Positions 10,127-20,174 of a stretch of DNA of 64,000 nucleotides are shown in pieces. This stretch comes from Plasmodiophora brassicae (Eukaryota > Endomyxa: Phytomyxea > Phytomyxea > Plasmodiophorida). The notes beneath the pieces are model-generated. The model was not told the origin of the DNA and ran no database searches. It worked only from the letters and a program-made list of their open reading frames with translations. The stretch lies in NCBI GenBank assembly GCA_036867785.1, contig CP145426.1:1-64000 (forward strand). Reading direction: 5' to 3'. The position numbers and the translations under genes were made by a program. The first letter of the stretch is position 1. The number at the start of each line of letters is the position of its first letter.

Positions 10127-12504
10127 TCGGGTTTCGGCGAGGCATCGGTGTTCCCGAAGCCGTGTGGGTGGCCGACGAGCTGACCACCGACTGGGCAGCA
10201 CGACGCAAGCCGCTGATCGAGGTCCTCCTCGACATGAGGAAGGCGTACGACAGCGCCCGCCGCATTCATGTCTACTCGAAGCTACGCAGACGAGGCGTAC
10301 CCGCACATATCATCGCCGTTCTGCAGGCCTTGTTCGACGGCTGCCATTTCATCATTGCTCTGGACGGGCAGCTCTCCGAGCGGATCGCCGCCCTCGTCGG
10401 CCTCTTCCAGGGCGCCATTGGCTCCCCTGACCTCTTCAACGTGCTGATCGACGTCCTGCCGTATGTAGACCGGACCGCCCAACTAGGCCTCGAGAGCAGC
10501 TGCTCTCGTGGCCTAGTTGGGCGGTCCGGTCTACACGTACGAGATTGTGTCGCGCTTCTGCGACGAGTGCCCAATGCTCGACCACACGCCGGTCCCGTGC
10601 CAGTTTTACGCGGACGACACGCTCCTGCATGCGTTCACGGACGACATGGCCCAGGCCATGATGAACCTCTGCCAGGACTACGCGCAGCGTCACGACCTCG
10701 AGTGGAACGCATCCAAGTCGATCGTATCCAGACCGCGGGCGTCGCCGTCCGCTGCCGAGCTGGCACCGCGCACGCTGACCATCGCCGGCAACCGCGTCGT
10801 CGAGGAGGGCGAGCTCGACAAGCCCGTGTGCTTCCTGGGCGTCGTCATGAAGAACGTCCGCCTCGACCACCGTACCCAGCTCACGACGCGTACCGCGAAG
10901 GCCGAGAAGGCGATGATCGGCATCATGCAGACGGGAGTGTTCAGCACGGAGCACCTGTCGATCGTTCGCAAGACGCGCGTCGTCGGCGCCTGGATCCGCT
11001 CGCGCGCCGAGTACGGGCTCGCGATCAGCAACAGCCACGTCGGCCTGCTGAAGAAGCTCGACCAGCTGCAGAAAAGTCTGCCGTCACCCTGTTCTTCGGA
11101 GGACACCGCCGCCGCATCGGGTCCGTCCTGATGATTCGGTACGCTGGGCTCGCGCCCGCTGCCGCTCGTCAGGCCAAGCTGCGCATGCGGTTCGCCTTCA
11201 AGCAGATCGCCTGGTCGGAGCAGATCAAGGATGACGACAGCGTCCCGTTCCTGGTTCGCGTGCTTCGATGGGCGCTCAACAACCCGCACAGCAGATTCAA
11301 CACGATGCTGAAGGGCTGCAACGTCTACGCCGACGCGACCGCCATCTACAAGAATAGTCCAGACGCCCGTGAGCAACGCGCCCGTGAAGAACTCGCCGAC
11401 GCCGAAGCCGGCCGCCCGTCGCGGAAGCGCCCGCGCCTGCCCGATCGACAAGATGCGCTGCTGCAAGCGCTCGAGCTGCACACGTGGACTGCCGCCGATG
11501 CGTCCTGCAAGCTGATGCGCCTGCAGCTGCAGCCGTACAACCTGCCGTTCCCGGCGGCGTACCATTCGGGCGACGACGCATATGCGGTGGCTTCATGGGT
11601 CACGAACCGCATACCGGGCTCGAATGCCCAGTGCCGGGCGTGCAACGACAAGAACCTCTCGAGGTATCACATTGCTGCCCGTTGCACTGAATCGTCGCGC
11701 CTGCTCAGGCCAATCATCGACTGGCGCATCCGTGCCCTGCACTTCAACAGGGCGGACACGGGCGTCGCCATCGACTACGTCGCCATCCAGCTCAACGATT
11801 ACGCACGCCTGACGGCGCCGCCCGCCAGAGAAGACGGCCGTCTACGACCGCGCCGCATGCCGGATCCGCGCGACCCGACGTTCAGGCTGTCTGATCGCCA
11901 GCGTCGCTGGCTAGCCGTCCTCGGGAAGTTCATCCGCGCCGTTGCCGCCCGCTGTGTCCGTGGCGAGCCGCTCCTGATCTCGGCCCGAGGAGTCGCTGCC
12001 CTCGCCGGTCTCGACGCCACGCTATGGGACGAGATCAGCGACGAGGAGGATAACGAGAACGCGCGGGTCGCAGTCCAAGCAGCCGAAAGCGTCCTGGACG
12101 ACCCAGAACTGGCCGAGTTCCTGGGCGGCGTGGATAGAGCCGACCCAGGTGACGATGCTGATGTCCGAGCTCGTCAACGCGCCCGCCAACTGTCGCCGAC
12201 GGCGATAATGACGGCCATCGTGATGAGATGTATTGCAAACGCGATCGGGCGACCGGCGGAAGCCGACGCTGGACCCCAGCACGAAGCTCGTGTGCTGCTG
12301 CGCCCCGACGCGCCGTCGCCTGCATCGTCGTCCGGCCGTGTCCAGTCGCCACTGGACGGGCACAGTGCGGCCGTCTTAGAGCGCCGCGCGCGGTCATGGC
12401 GCCCGCCGTCAACGCTGCGCACTCCGCCGATCCTGTCATTCGCGTCAAGCCTGTCCTTTTCATGTTCGTCCTGCCGAGTTCCTGACGCCTTAGCTGTATT
12501 TTAA
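10120..12504 (+). mobile_element. Non-LTR (LINE) retrotransposon, 5'-truncated, broken
   Basis: Reverse transcriptase blocks appear in order: GFRRGIGVPEAVWVADEL, VLLDMRKAYDS, LRRRGVPAHIIAVL, FQGAIGSPDLFNVLID, and the catalytic FYADDTLLHAF with WNASKS downstream. The C-terminal part carries a CCHC-like motif, CRACNDKNLSRYHIAARC. There is no endonuclease domain or first ORF, so the copy is 5'-truncated, as LINE insertions often are. The frame changes twice: at the palindrome at 10465-10534, and by one base near the AAAA run at about 11075. The 3' end is not clear; A/T-rich sequence near 12500 may mark it. It interrupts a USP-like gene copy. Confidence 0.85.
10465..10534. repeat. 70-bp near-perfect palindrome inside the LINE
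   Basis: Two 35-nt arms (10465-10499 and 10500-10534) are reverse complements with one mismatch and no spacer. The left arm begins GTAGACCGGACCGCCC and the right arm ends GGGCGGTCCGGTCTAC. It lies between the SPDLFN and YADD blocks of the reverse transcriptase, where the reading frame changes. Template switching during reverse transcription, or an assembly fold-back, could explain it. Confidence 0.95.
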
Positions 12505-12539
12505 CAATACATATAGAAGTCCCTAAAGCTATCGTCGGA

Positions 12540-13320
12540 CAGCCAGGGCACCGCCGGGCCTGCGCCACGTTGTACCCGCCCCGCTCCGACGGCAGGAGAC
12601 GGCAGACCTGTGATGTCCAGCGTGCCAGCGGGCCCGGGTTGTGCAGCAGACGATGAATCGTACCTGTCCCCAAGGTGCAGTGCAATCTCGCCGACGCGTC
12701 GGAGACGACGTCGCCTGGCGTCCAGCAGGCCGCATTGATTCGTAGTGGCGGCGTGGACATTTGATGCAGTTCGTCGCGCGCGCAGGCAAGGCAGCCAGGC
12801 GCGTCTGCCGGGACGACCTGCGCCGTACGGTGCCGAAGTCGACTGGTATCGGGCGGGAGTGTACGACATCGCAGTGCATGGGCGGCATTGGCGGCAGCGT
12901 CGTCGGGTCGTCCGCCGCGCCGACGACGCCCACCACGGAGTCGACACATGCTCGGCAGGATCTTATAGAATGCAGGCTGCCGCTGAGCGGCGAATACGCT
13001 TGACAAGCCTCCGCATTCCGCGGACACGCAGGCGCGATGATGCGCCTCGGCATGGAGCCAAGCGCCAAAGAAAAAGCAGGGACCTTTCGCCCGCATGTTT
13101 TCGTGCCGGTGTCTTCTTGCGTCGAGCGTTGTCATTTGTCGTCAGGAAGTACTCATCGAAGTGATGCCCCGCGCTCGTGAGTCCTCACATCGCGGACGCC
13201 CGTACGTACCATGCGACGCCTGCCTGTACAGCTCGATCACATCTCTCGTGCCAGGCCTAACGTTCATATATGTCCGTGGACGACGCTGTCCTTGGGGATA
13301 TATAGCAGCGTGATCGACAC
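12540..13320. repeat. Diverged copy of the segment upstream of the DUF3638 gene
   Basis: The stretch matches 6540-7040. Shared landmarks in the same order are GATGAATCGTACCTGTCC, a TCGTCGGGTCGTC segment, ACGGAGTCG, and TCTTCTTGCGTC..GCGTTGTCA followed by CTCATCGAA. The translated ends also agree (FLLASCVVSCQTALLIEL against CLLASSVVICRQEVLIEV). The USP-like/LINE block is therefore flanked by two direct, diverged copies. The right copy stops soon after, leaving only the start of the gene. Confidence 0.65.
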
Positions 13321-13450
13321 ACCCTTCCCACTCGACAATAATTTGCGACGACCGAGTGAATATCTTCATCCGTAAGCACATTACCACTCTCGGACACTCA
13401 TATGCTCTGCACTATCTACAAATTTACATTACGAATTATTCTTCAGGTGA

Positions 13451-13702
13451 TTAGGGATCTTCGCGGCTGGTGTCTTCCAGCAGGGGGTGGCGCCCTTGCA
13501 TGTCTCTGCTGGCCAGCAATTGACGAACGGCAATGTAGCCTTTGCACGCGATGATGAGACCGACAACGACTACAATGCCGCAGGACGCGACCCGGGTAGT
13601 TGTTGGATCTATCATGTGGCGCCAATCCAGGTATCCTACAATGGCGACTGCTAGAAGCACCGCGCCGACCACCGGCCAGCACGCCTGATCATCGGCTGTC
13701 AT
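13451..13702 (-). CDS. Small two-pass membrane protein, unknown
   Basis: An 83-residue open frame with an ATG at 13702. Two hydrophobic helices, WPVVGAVLLAVAIVGYL and ASCGIVVVVGLIIACKGYI, are separated by a short polar loop; the tail is charged (HPLLEDTSREDP). Nothing identifies a family. The two clean membrane segments argue for a real gene, but the frame is short and lies in repeat-rich DNA, so a larger spliced gene or chance remain possible. Confidence 0.45.
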   Translation of the reverse strand: MTADDQACWPVVGAVLLAVAIVGYLDWRHMIDPTTTRVASCGIVVVVGLIIACKGYIAVRQLLASRDMQGRHPLLEDTSREDP

Positions 13703-15714
13703 CCTGTTGTTATCGGACCATACGGACGTTCGGACGTACGTGTTCGTAGCGCGTTCGCCAGAACCGCAAGCGGTTCGTCGGAAGCGGCAACACGTACTGG
13801 CCGTTCCCACGCGACCCGTCCATCCAAATCCAACTCAAATTGCGACTGACAGTCTCCAGTTCCAGACATCCACGTCATCTAATGTCGAGAAACGTGGCGG
13901 GGTTCCTGTACCGCTTCGCCCTTTTCGACCATGTCCTTGCGCGCTACGCCATTCAAAGGCCCTGCTCGCCCTGTCGCCAGTCTGGCTGTTGATTGCGTTC
14001 CAGCCGTCGTTGCATCGTGTCCGCGTCCAACTCTGCCCCAACGCGGCGCAGGCTTGGGAGAGGCCGGCATCGAAATGCTACTTACGGCGTATCTCTCGGC
14101 AGGACAAATTAAAAGTCGGCCTTAGCCTAAAATTGATCAGGTCGGTCGACAACTTTCGCTGTGCAGCAGGTAGAGTTTCCCATCGTTTGTCAGCTCGATG
14201 CGGCTGACGTCGCCAAATCGTCGTCCGTCAAACCCCTTCGAATCGAGCCGATTCAAGGGTCGATCACTCGCCGATGAACCGACGCCCAGCATTCGGTCGA
14301 ACGCGTGACGAACGTCGCGATTGCCGATATTGGCATGGTAGAACGACAGTGTGATGATCAGAGTGAGGGGCGGCTAGGACGGCGACTCAGCAATGGAACA
14401 AACCGGAGCGGCGCTGGACCCTCCCTGCCTAGACAGGGTGCTACCCTGCAGGTGCTGATGCTGGACGGGAGACAGCAGGCGACGTACGCTCGCGTCGACC
14501 TGGCCAGCTTGTATTCAATGGTTCCGATTAACGCAATATGCCGGCACGTCGCCGACGACAGACCAGCGCTTCCATGTCGGTCAGCGGCAACGATTGCTGA
14601 CGGTCGCTGCATTGCTATCAGTCCTGCAGGAATGAAAGGTGCCGCTCGCCACGCTGACGTAGAGCTCGTCGACGTCCTTGGTTGGTCGGTCTGCCACCGA
14701 TGCATGGTGCAGGACAGGGGTGCAGGCGCTCACTTGCAGCGGTCGGAGGTCTGCCAGGACGTCACCTCAGCTGAAGAACGTGTCGGGGTCACGCTGTCCA
14801 CGCCGCGCCTCGGCAGCAAGATGGCATCCTTGCAGGTGCCAATGGTGAACATGCGACTGGAGGCGCTTCCTGTCCAACATAGTGTTAGTGATCCAGCGCG
14901 CCTGTGCATCAAGGAAAGGCTCGTACCTGTCCTTTATTTGCAACGAACGTACGCGTAGGAGGTGTTGCAGGCTTCAAGCAGGACGTGTTGTGGACGTAGT
15001 GGGTATTTGGCCCGTGCCACTTGTTGGCGGCGACAAGGCCCGGGTGCGTTAGGGCGTCAACGACCGTCGACGTACGATGCCGAACAGAACAGTGTGTCGG
15101 TCGGGTGTGTGCGACGGCACAGTGGGCGGCGCTGCTGCAAACCCAGCAGCGCCGTCCGGTCGGCGACCGTGCTGACGACGCCGACCACGGAATCGGCGCC
15201 CGCCTCCCGTTTAAGAACTGGGCCCCAGCTTTCGCGCGAAGGCTTGTGCACAGACCTTGTCCCTGTACTGGGTCTCGCCTCAACATGATGTCCATCGGTA
15301 CCAAGCGGCACAGCGACAGGAGTCGCATTCCCGATCGGTTTCGTGTCGCCCAACCAGGCGGACTACGACCTAGTCCCGGCGCGTACGCGAACATTGACGG
15401 GACTGAACGTCAGGTGTTGCAGGGGATCGACCACGATCAACTTCCGACATGCGCGCTACGATGACCGACGTGCCTGTATTTCTTGTCATGCCTGATAGGC
15501 CATGGTCAACATGCAGGGGTCCGCTACTGTGTGGTCACACTGTACCCAGTACCTTCAAAGTTCAAACTGCTTCGCGGCGCCGTTCGAGTTGCGGATGGTT
15601 CGCGCGCAACCTGCGCGGCGTCGGAGTGCGATTAGGTACTCTCGTGCCGGTCCCATCGTCGTCGATTGAACTCGAGCGCCCCGTTTATACTCGGGCAAGT
15701 CCTTGGAGAACGTC
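13703..15714. other. Repeat-rich gap without supported gene
   Basis: About 2 kb without a frame showing conserved motifs. 14.9-15.2 kb repeats short pieces of the blocks at 4-6.8 and 12.6-12.9 kb (CTCGTACCTGTCC, GTGGGCGGC, CGACGCCGACCACGGA). An open frame at 13707-14207 has no membrane segment or domain and is not reported as a gene. Confidence 0.5.
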
Positions 15715-16430
15715 ATGCACCTAGAACTTGTTTGTCCCGTGTGGTCCCCCGATGCATAACTGCTGATCTCTGTCTGTTGTTGCCAGATTTGCGGGTCTGC
15801 TCCGGATTGCCATCATGGTACTGGTCGACGAGAAATTGACACTCGTTTGGTGACAGGCCCATGTTCAGTGGGAAATCGTCTGTTCTTCAGGCGCGCATCC
15901 GCCGATTTGACACACTAGGCTGGAAGACGCTCGTCCTGACAAGCGCACTGGACACGCGAGACGACAAGGTCGATGGATCGTTCTCATCTGTCATGACGCA
16001 CGATGGAGTCGGCATGCCAGCTCTAGCCGTACGCGAACTCGCACCCATCCGGCAGTGGAAAGACTACGAGGGCGCTCGAGCCATTCTTATCGAGGAGGCA
16101 CAATTCTTCCCGGACCTCCTGCAATTCGTCCTGCATGCCGTTGAAGTCGATGGCAAGGACATCGTCGTCGTGGGTCTGGACGGCGATCGTGATCGAAATC
16201 GTTTCGGCCAGGTCCTGGACCTCATCCCATACGCCGACGTCGTCACCAAACTGACAGCATTATGCTGCCGGTGCGGTGATGGGTCGCCGGCCCTGTTCAG
16301 TGCTCTGCTCCGGCATACGCCCAGCAGCAGTGAGCGCGATGGGCAGATACGCGTCGGCGGTGCTGGCGTATACGAACCAATGTGCCGTCGCCATTTCCTG
16401 CAGTACAGGCGCGACCTGCCTCCGTACTGA
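15715..16430 (+). CDS. TK1: Thymidine kinase (TK1 type)
   Basis: Phosphorylates thymidine (and deoxyuridine) to the monophosphate in the nucleotide salvage pathway. Three exons are inferred: 15715-15729, an 8-nt microexon 15787-15794, and 15857-16430; introns are 57 and 62 bp. Only this splicing gives the P-loop ICGPMFSGKS at residues 6-15, preceded by the five-residue start MHLEL. Other family landmarks are EEAQFFPDLLQFV (Walker B and catalytic Glu), VVGLDGDRDRNRFG, LIPYADVVTKLTALCCRC (first zinc cysteines), RVGGAGVYEPMCRRHF (lasso and second zinc pair). The product is 198 residues, normal for the family. It is the first housekeeping gene inward of the subtelomere. Confidence 0.95.
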
Positions 16431-16704
16431 TGTTGACAAAGACTCACGTGCCGGCGTCCATACTATGGCAAGGCTCGTCTTAGTGCTTGCATGTACACAA
16501 TTGTATTACCGCTGTTCCTTGGGGTCGCGAGAGGGTCGACCTTAATGCATCACAGCAGTGTGTCGGTTGAAAGCACCCATTCCTGAAGAGGTCACTGTCC
16601 AGATGGATGGTCATTGCTGCGCTGTGCCATGCGCCAGGAGACGGGACAGAGAACGCCCGGTTCCGGTTCCGGTATCTGGGTTATACGTATACAAACAGGT
16701 CCAG

Positions 16705-17247
16705 CTACAGGTAAGGTGTGCCGTGCATCCCCCCGGGGGCTTCGTCGTCGATTTCGATATGCTCCAGTCCAGCGCTCTCGCCTGCGTCATAACGGCGTCT
16801 CCCAACGACATGCATAAGGACGGCCGAGGTCAACGACAGCGCTACGAGAGCGTAAGAAACCGTCAACAGGATGGCACGAGACGCGACGTGGGCCTGGTTT
16901 CGCCCAAGGTTAGAGTAATACGACAGGTGCGTTGACAGGAGCTGACGACCGGGCCCCGTAACCGCCTCTGCAACAGTGAACACAACCGCCATTGCGAGTG
17001 TCATTGCCATCATGATCAGGTTAACGACAGTCCGAGCGGCGCCATGGCGCTTGGCAGCGTGGCCCGTTACGAGGATTGCATACAGAGACGCGGATACGTT
17101 CAGGACCGCAGTCGTTATGACCAGTGCTGTCCAGGCCGCATCGCTACGCGACATGTGCCTCTGCCAAGGTATGCCGTACAGCACGATAACCGTCAGCCCG
17201 GCGACCCGGCTGAACAGCAGCACCCAGCTGGCGACCCGTTTCGTCAT
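16705..17247 (-). CDS. Four-pass membrane protein, unknown
   Basis: A 180-residue open frame with an ATG at 17247 and a stop at 16705. Four hydrophobic segments appear at about residues 8-26, 39-60, 74-95 and 125-146 (for example VNLIMMAMTLAMAVVFTVAE), with an acidic C-terminal tail (EHIEIDDEAPGG). The layout resembles MARVEL/tetraspan proteins, but no diagnostic motif is present. It lies convergent with thymidine kinase and divergent from the AGC kinase. No intron is needed. Confidence 0.65.
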   Translation of the reverse strand: MTKRVASWVLLFSRVAGLTVIVLYGIPWQRHMSRSDAAWTALVITTAVLNVSASLYAILVTGHAAKRHGAARTVVNLIMMAMTLAMAVVFTVAEAVTGPGRQLLSTHLSYYSNLGRNQAHVASRAILLTVSYALVALSLTSAVLMHVVGRRRYDAGESAGLEHIEIDDEAPGGMHGTPYL

Positions 17248-17595
17248 TGCCGTCTGCGTTCACGTGCGCCGCCCGTGAGCTGCGGTATATACTTACACAA
17301 TACGGAAATACGACCTGGAATAGGACGTCGAACGCCGGTCGCCGGGTCGGAAGGTGTTGCAGCCGGAACCAGCCCGATCCGCTCCTGCATGACGTCACGC
17401 ATGGGGGAGGGACCAGTGCGATACCTTTTAAGGAGCGCGCTCACGCCGTACTTTGGCACCGCGGGGACCGACGGCGTCTGTCTATTTCAGGCAGCGGTGC
17501 GTGGCGCGCGCGTGCGGCGCGCTCTGTGTGCCACTCTGCAAGCGCGCCGCCGCCGCCGCTTGCATGGTCAGGCAGTACGCATCCGACCCGCTGAC

Positions 17596-19502
17596 ATGGC
17601 CGACGACGATGACGCGACTCGACTGCTGTTTGACTTCTCGCCGAGCACGTTGTCGGTCGCGTCCGCGTCGACGGCCGCCGCTTCCTTCGTCTGCCCGTGC
17701 GGCAGCCTGTCCTGCGAGGACCCTGTCGGACCTGTCGCCGTCGAGATCGACGCCGCTGATCACGACCTCGACCTGCACCACCTGCCGAGTACTTCGTGTG
17801 GCGACCACGACGACCATGAGCACCATAACGGGATCCCGGTTCCTGCTAGCACGAGGTCCAGCTCCCCGAGGAACCAGGTCACCGTGTCGTCGGCGGGGCT
17901 CACCACCGCCGCGACGGCGTCTCGATGCCGACCGCACCTGGACGACTTCCAGGTGCTGGCCGTGCTCGGGCAGGTATCCTTCATACAATGCTCCAGGAGT
18001 GCTGCAGGAACTGGCACTCACTATATCGGCAGGGCGGATATGGCAAGGTCTACCTGGTTGCCACGGGGAACACCCGTGACACGTTTGCAATGAAGGTTAG
18101 CGGCCGGCGTCGCGCTGACATGGTGACGCGCGTATGAACATGTTGACAGTGCATGAAGAAGGCCGACATTGTACGACGGAACGTCGTCAAGTATGCACAC
18201 TCGGAACGATCCGTGCTGATTGCCATTTCGCACCCGTTCCTGTAATGTCATTGCGTCCCGTTGTTTCCCGACGGCACGCGTACTGAATGGCTGCTCCCAG
18301 CGTACATCTCCGATTCGCATTCCAGTCGGAGACGAAACTCTACCTGATTATGGATTACATGTCGGGTTGCAATCTTGCCAACGGATACGTGGATCAGAAT
18401 TTCGCTCACTGTGCTTGTATAGTGCTGGAGGCGAACTCTTCAGCCGCCTCAATGCTGAGCAATTCTTTACGGAACCCGTTGCCGTGTTCTACGCTGCCGA
18501 GATTGTCCTCGCTCTGGCGCACCTGCATTCCAATGATATTATCTACCGCGATCTCAAGTTGGTCGTCACATTGCCTTTAGTCAGATCCGCACACGGCACT
18601 AAATCGACGAATGTGTGTAGGCCCGAGAATTTAATGATACAACGCGACGGACACATTTGTTTAACTGAGTAAGTCACGAGCGTCGTGCTGCTGTGCTGCG
18701 ACATACCGTTGATTTTCGCTCTGGGAAGTTTTGGGCTGGCGAAGCCCGTGAACAGGGAAGGGACCCGAACGCTGTGTGGCACCCTTGCCTACCTGGCGCC
18801 TGAAGTGATATCCAAGCGCATCCCGTATGGGAAACCTGCTGACTGGTATGACTATGGCTTGGTGTGCTGGGTCCTCACGTGCCTCTTCTTAATGTCTGTT
18901 ATTAGGTGGTCGTTTGGGATCCTCCTGTACGAGATGCTGGCCGGCCAGATTCCGTTCGACTCGGAGAATCCGAAAGAGCTCCAGAAGAAGATCCTATCGA
19001 AGAAGCTGACGTTCCCTGGGCATGTATCGAACAATGCGAGGTACCCGACGGTACATACCCGGACTTGTTCTGGCTAACGATGACGATTCTGAACAGGTCG
19101 ATTCTCAAACGCCTGCTGTGCCGTGATGTAAACGCGAGACTTGGGAGCAAAGGCGTTGACCAGATTAAGTCACACACGTTCTTCGCGTCCGTCAACTGGA
19201 CGGCTTTGGGTTTGTTGCTGTTTGGTAATGTACGGTTGTTACTGCCATTCTCATTGTGTCCTTGTAGAACGTAAGCTCGCGACGCCGCCGTTCATCCCCG
19301 AGCTCAACGGTATTGTGCCCACCCCAACATTCTGCGAACCTTTCGTCTAACCATGGGCGTTTAACATTCAGGGCCGACCGACACGACATATTTCGATCCA
19401 GCCGTCACCGGCCGCATCCTGCATTCGCCAGTGGACGAGAAGGAGTCCACGCTCAGTGAATCGTTTCAGCGTCACTTTCAAGGGTTCAGCTTCGCACGGT
19501 AG
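17596..19502 (+). CDS. AGC serine/threonine kinase, p70 S6 kinase-like
   Basis: Eleven exons are inferred: 17596-17973, 18033-18095, 18150-18241, 18301-18365, about 18421-18557, 18621-18668, 18729-18845, 18906-19040, 19097-19209, 19268-19309 and 19372-19502. Introns are 55-63 bp. Domain order: acidic N-terminus, glycine loop [12 protein letters not shown], catalytic-lysine block TFAMK, YRDLKPENLM, LTDFGLAKP, T-loop [32 protein letters not shown]. The AGC tail follows: TPPFIPEL, turn-motif region [13 protein letters not shown], and hydrophobic motif FQGFSF. GGYGKV and LSES..FQGFSF match S6 kinase better than AKT or PKA, and there is no PH domain. S6 kinases are activated by PDK1 at the T-loop and by TORC1 at the hydrophobic motif; both sites are present here. 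The exon-5 acceptor is ambiguous by 9 bp. Expected role: nutrient and growth signalling to translation. Confidence 0.9.
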
Positions 19503-20174
19503 CTGTAATGTACGATACGGTGGCACAATGTGGATGCTGTGTGGCCTGGGGTTGTATTGCTTGGTCTTGCTCTGGATCAGCGTCCTCTACAAGCTGTGGT
19601 CTGCTGCCTACTGCGAAATCCTACCGACCAGTCGTCGCAGAGGTGGTTACCCAGCCCGATCACGACGAGTTTAAACGACGCGTGCAGCCCGTGGACGGTG
19701 ATGATGTTCTGCAGTCCTCATTGGGTTGGAATCCTGCTGGTATCGCATAGGTCTACTGTCGTGAGGCGTTGCCTATTCTTCAGCTCCCCGGTAGTGTGTG
19801 TAGGCAACAGGGCTGTTTTGTGTGAGCAACTGACCTAATCGGTATGCACAAGGCATTCGTACATCGAACGCACGCGCGCAAGCGAACGCTTGACCTCGCT
19901 CCAATGCCTGACACGGCTGACTGACATCGCGTAAAAGGCGTGACACACTCCCGAAATTCAATAGCTGCCAGCATGACGAATTGCTTGCTCGTACTTGCCT
20001 GACGCTTGCCGCACACGTCGTACGTGGCAACGAACCCCAGTAGTCATGCAGAGGCTTGCGTTGCATGCAGCACAGGATGGCGTCTGATCAGGCTAGCGCG
20101 GTCTTGGAATGGCACCACCATTCCGCTAACAGCTGTGATGGCCACACACTGTTTATTCAAGGATATGCGGTCGG
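19503..20174. other. Intergenic gap, nothing recognised
   Basis: About 670 bp between the kinase stop and the 3' end of the ligase gene, which faces it. Only short open frames in several phases; no domain, membrane segment or repeat was recognised. It must hold both 3' ends. Confidence 0.5.

Noticed and set aside
10120-12504. Host telomerase reverse transcriptase
   Set aside because: The order GFRRGIG, FQGAIGSPDLFN and FYADD with a terminal CCHC motif is that of LINE reverse transcriptase; TERT-specific T and CP motifs are absent.
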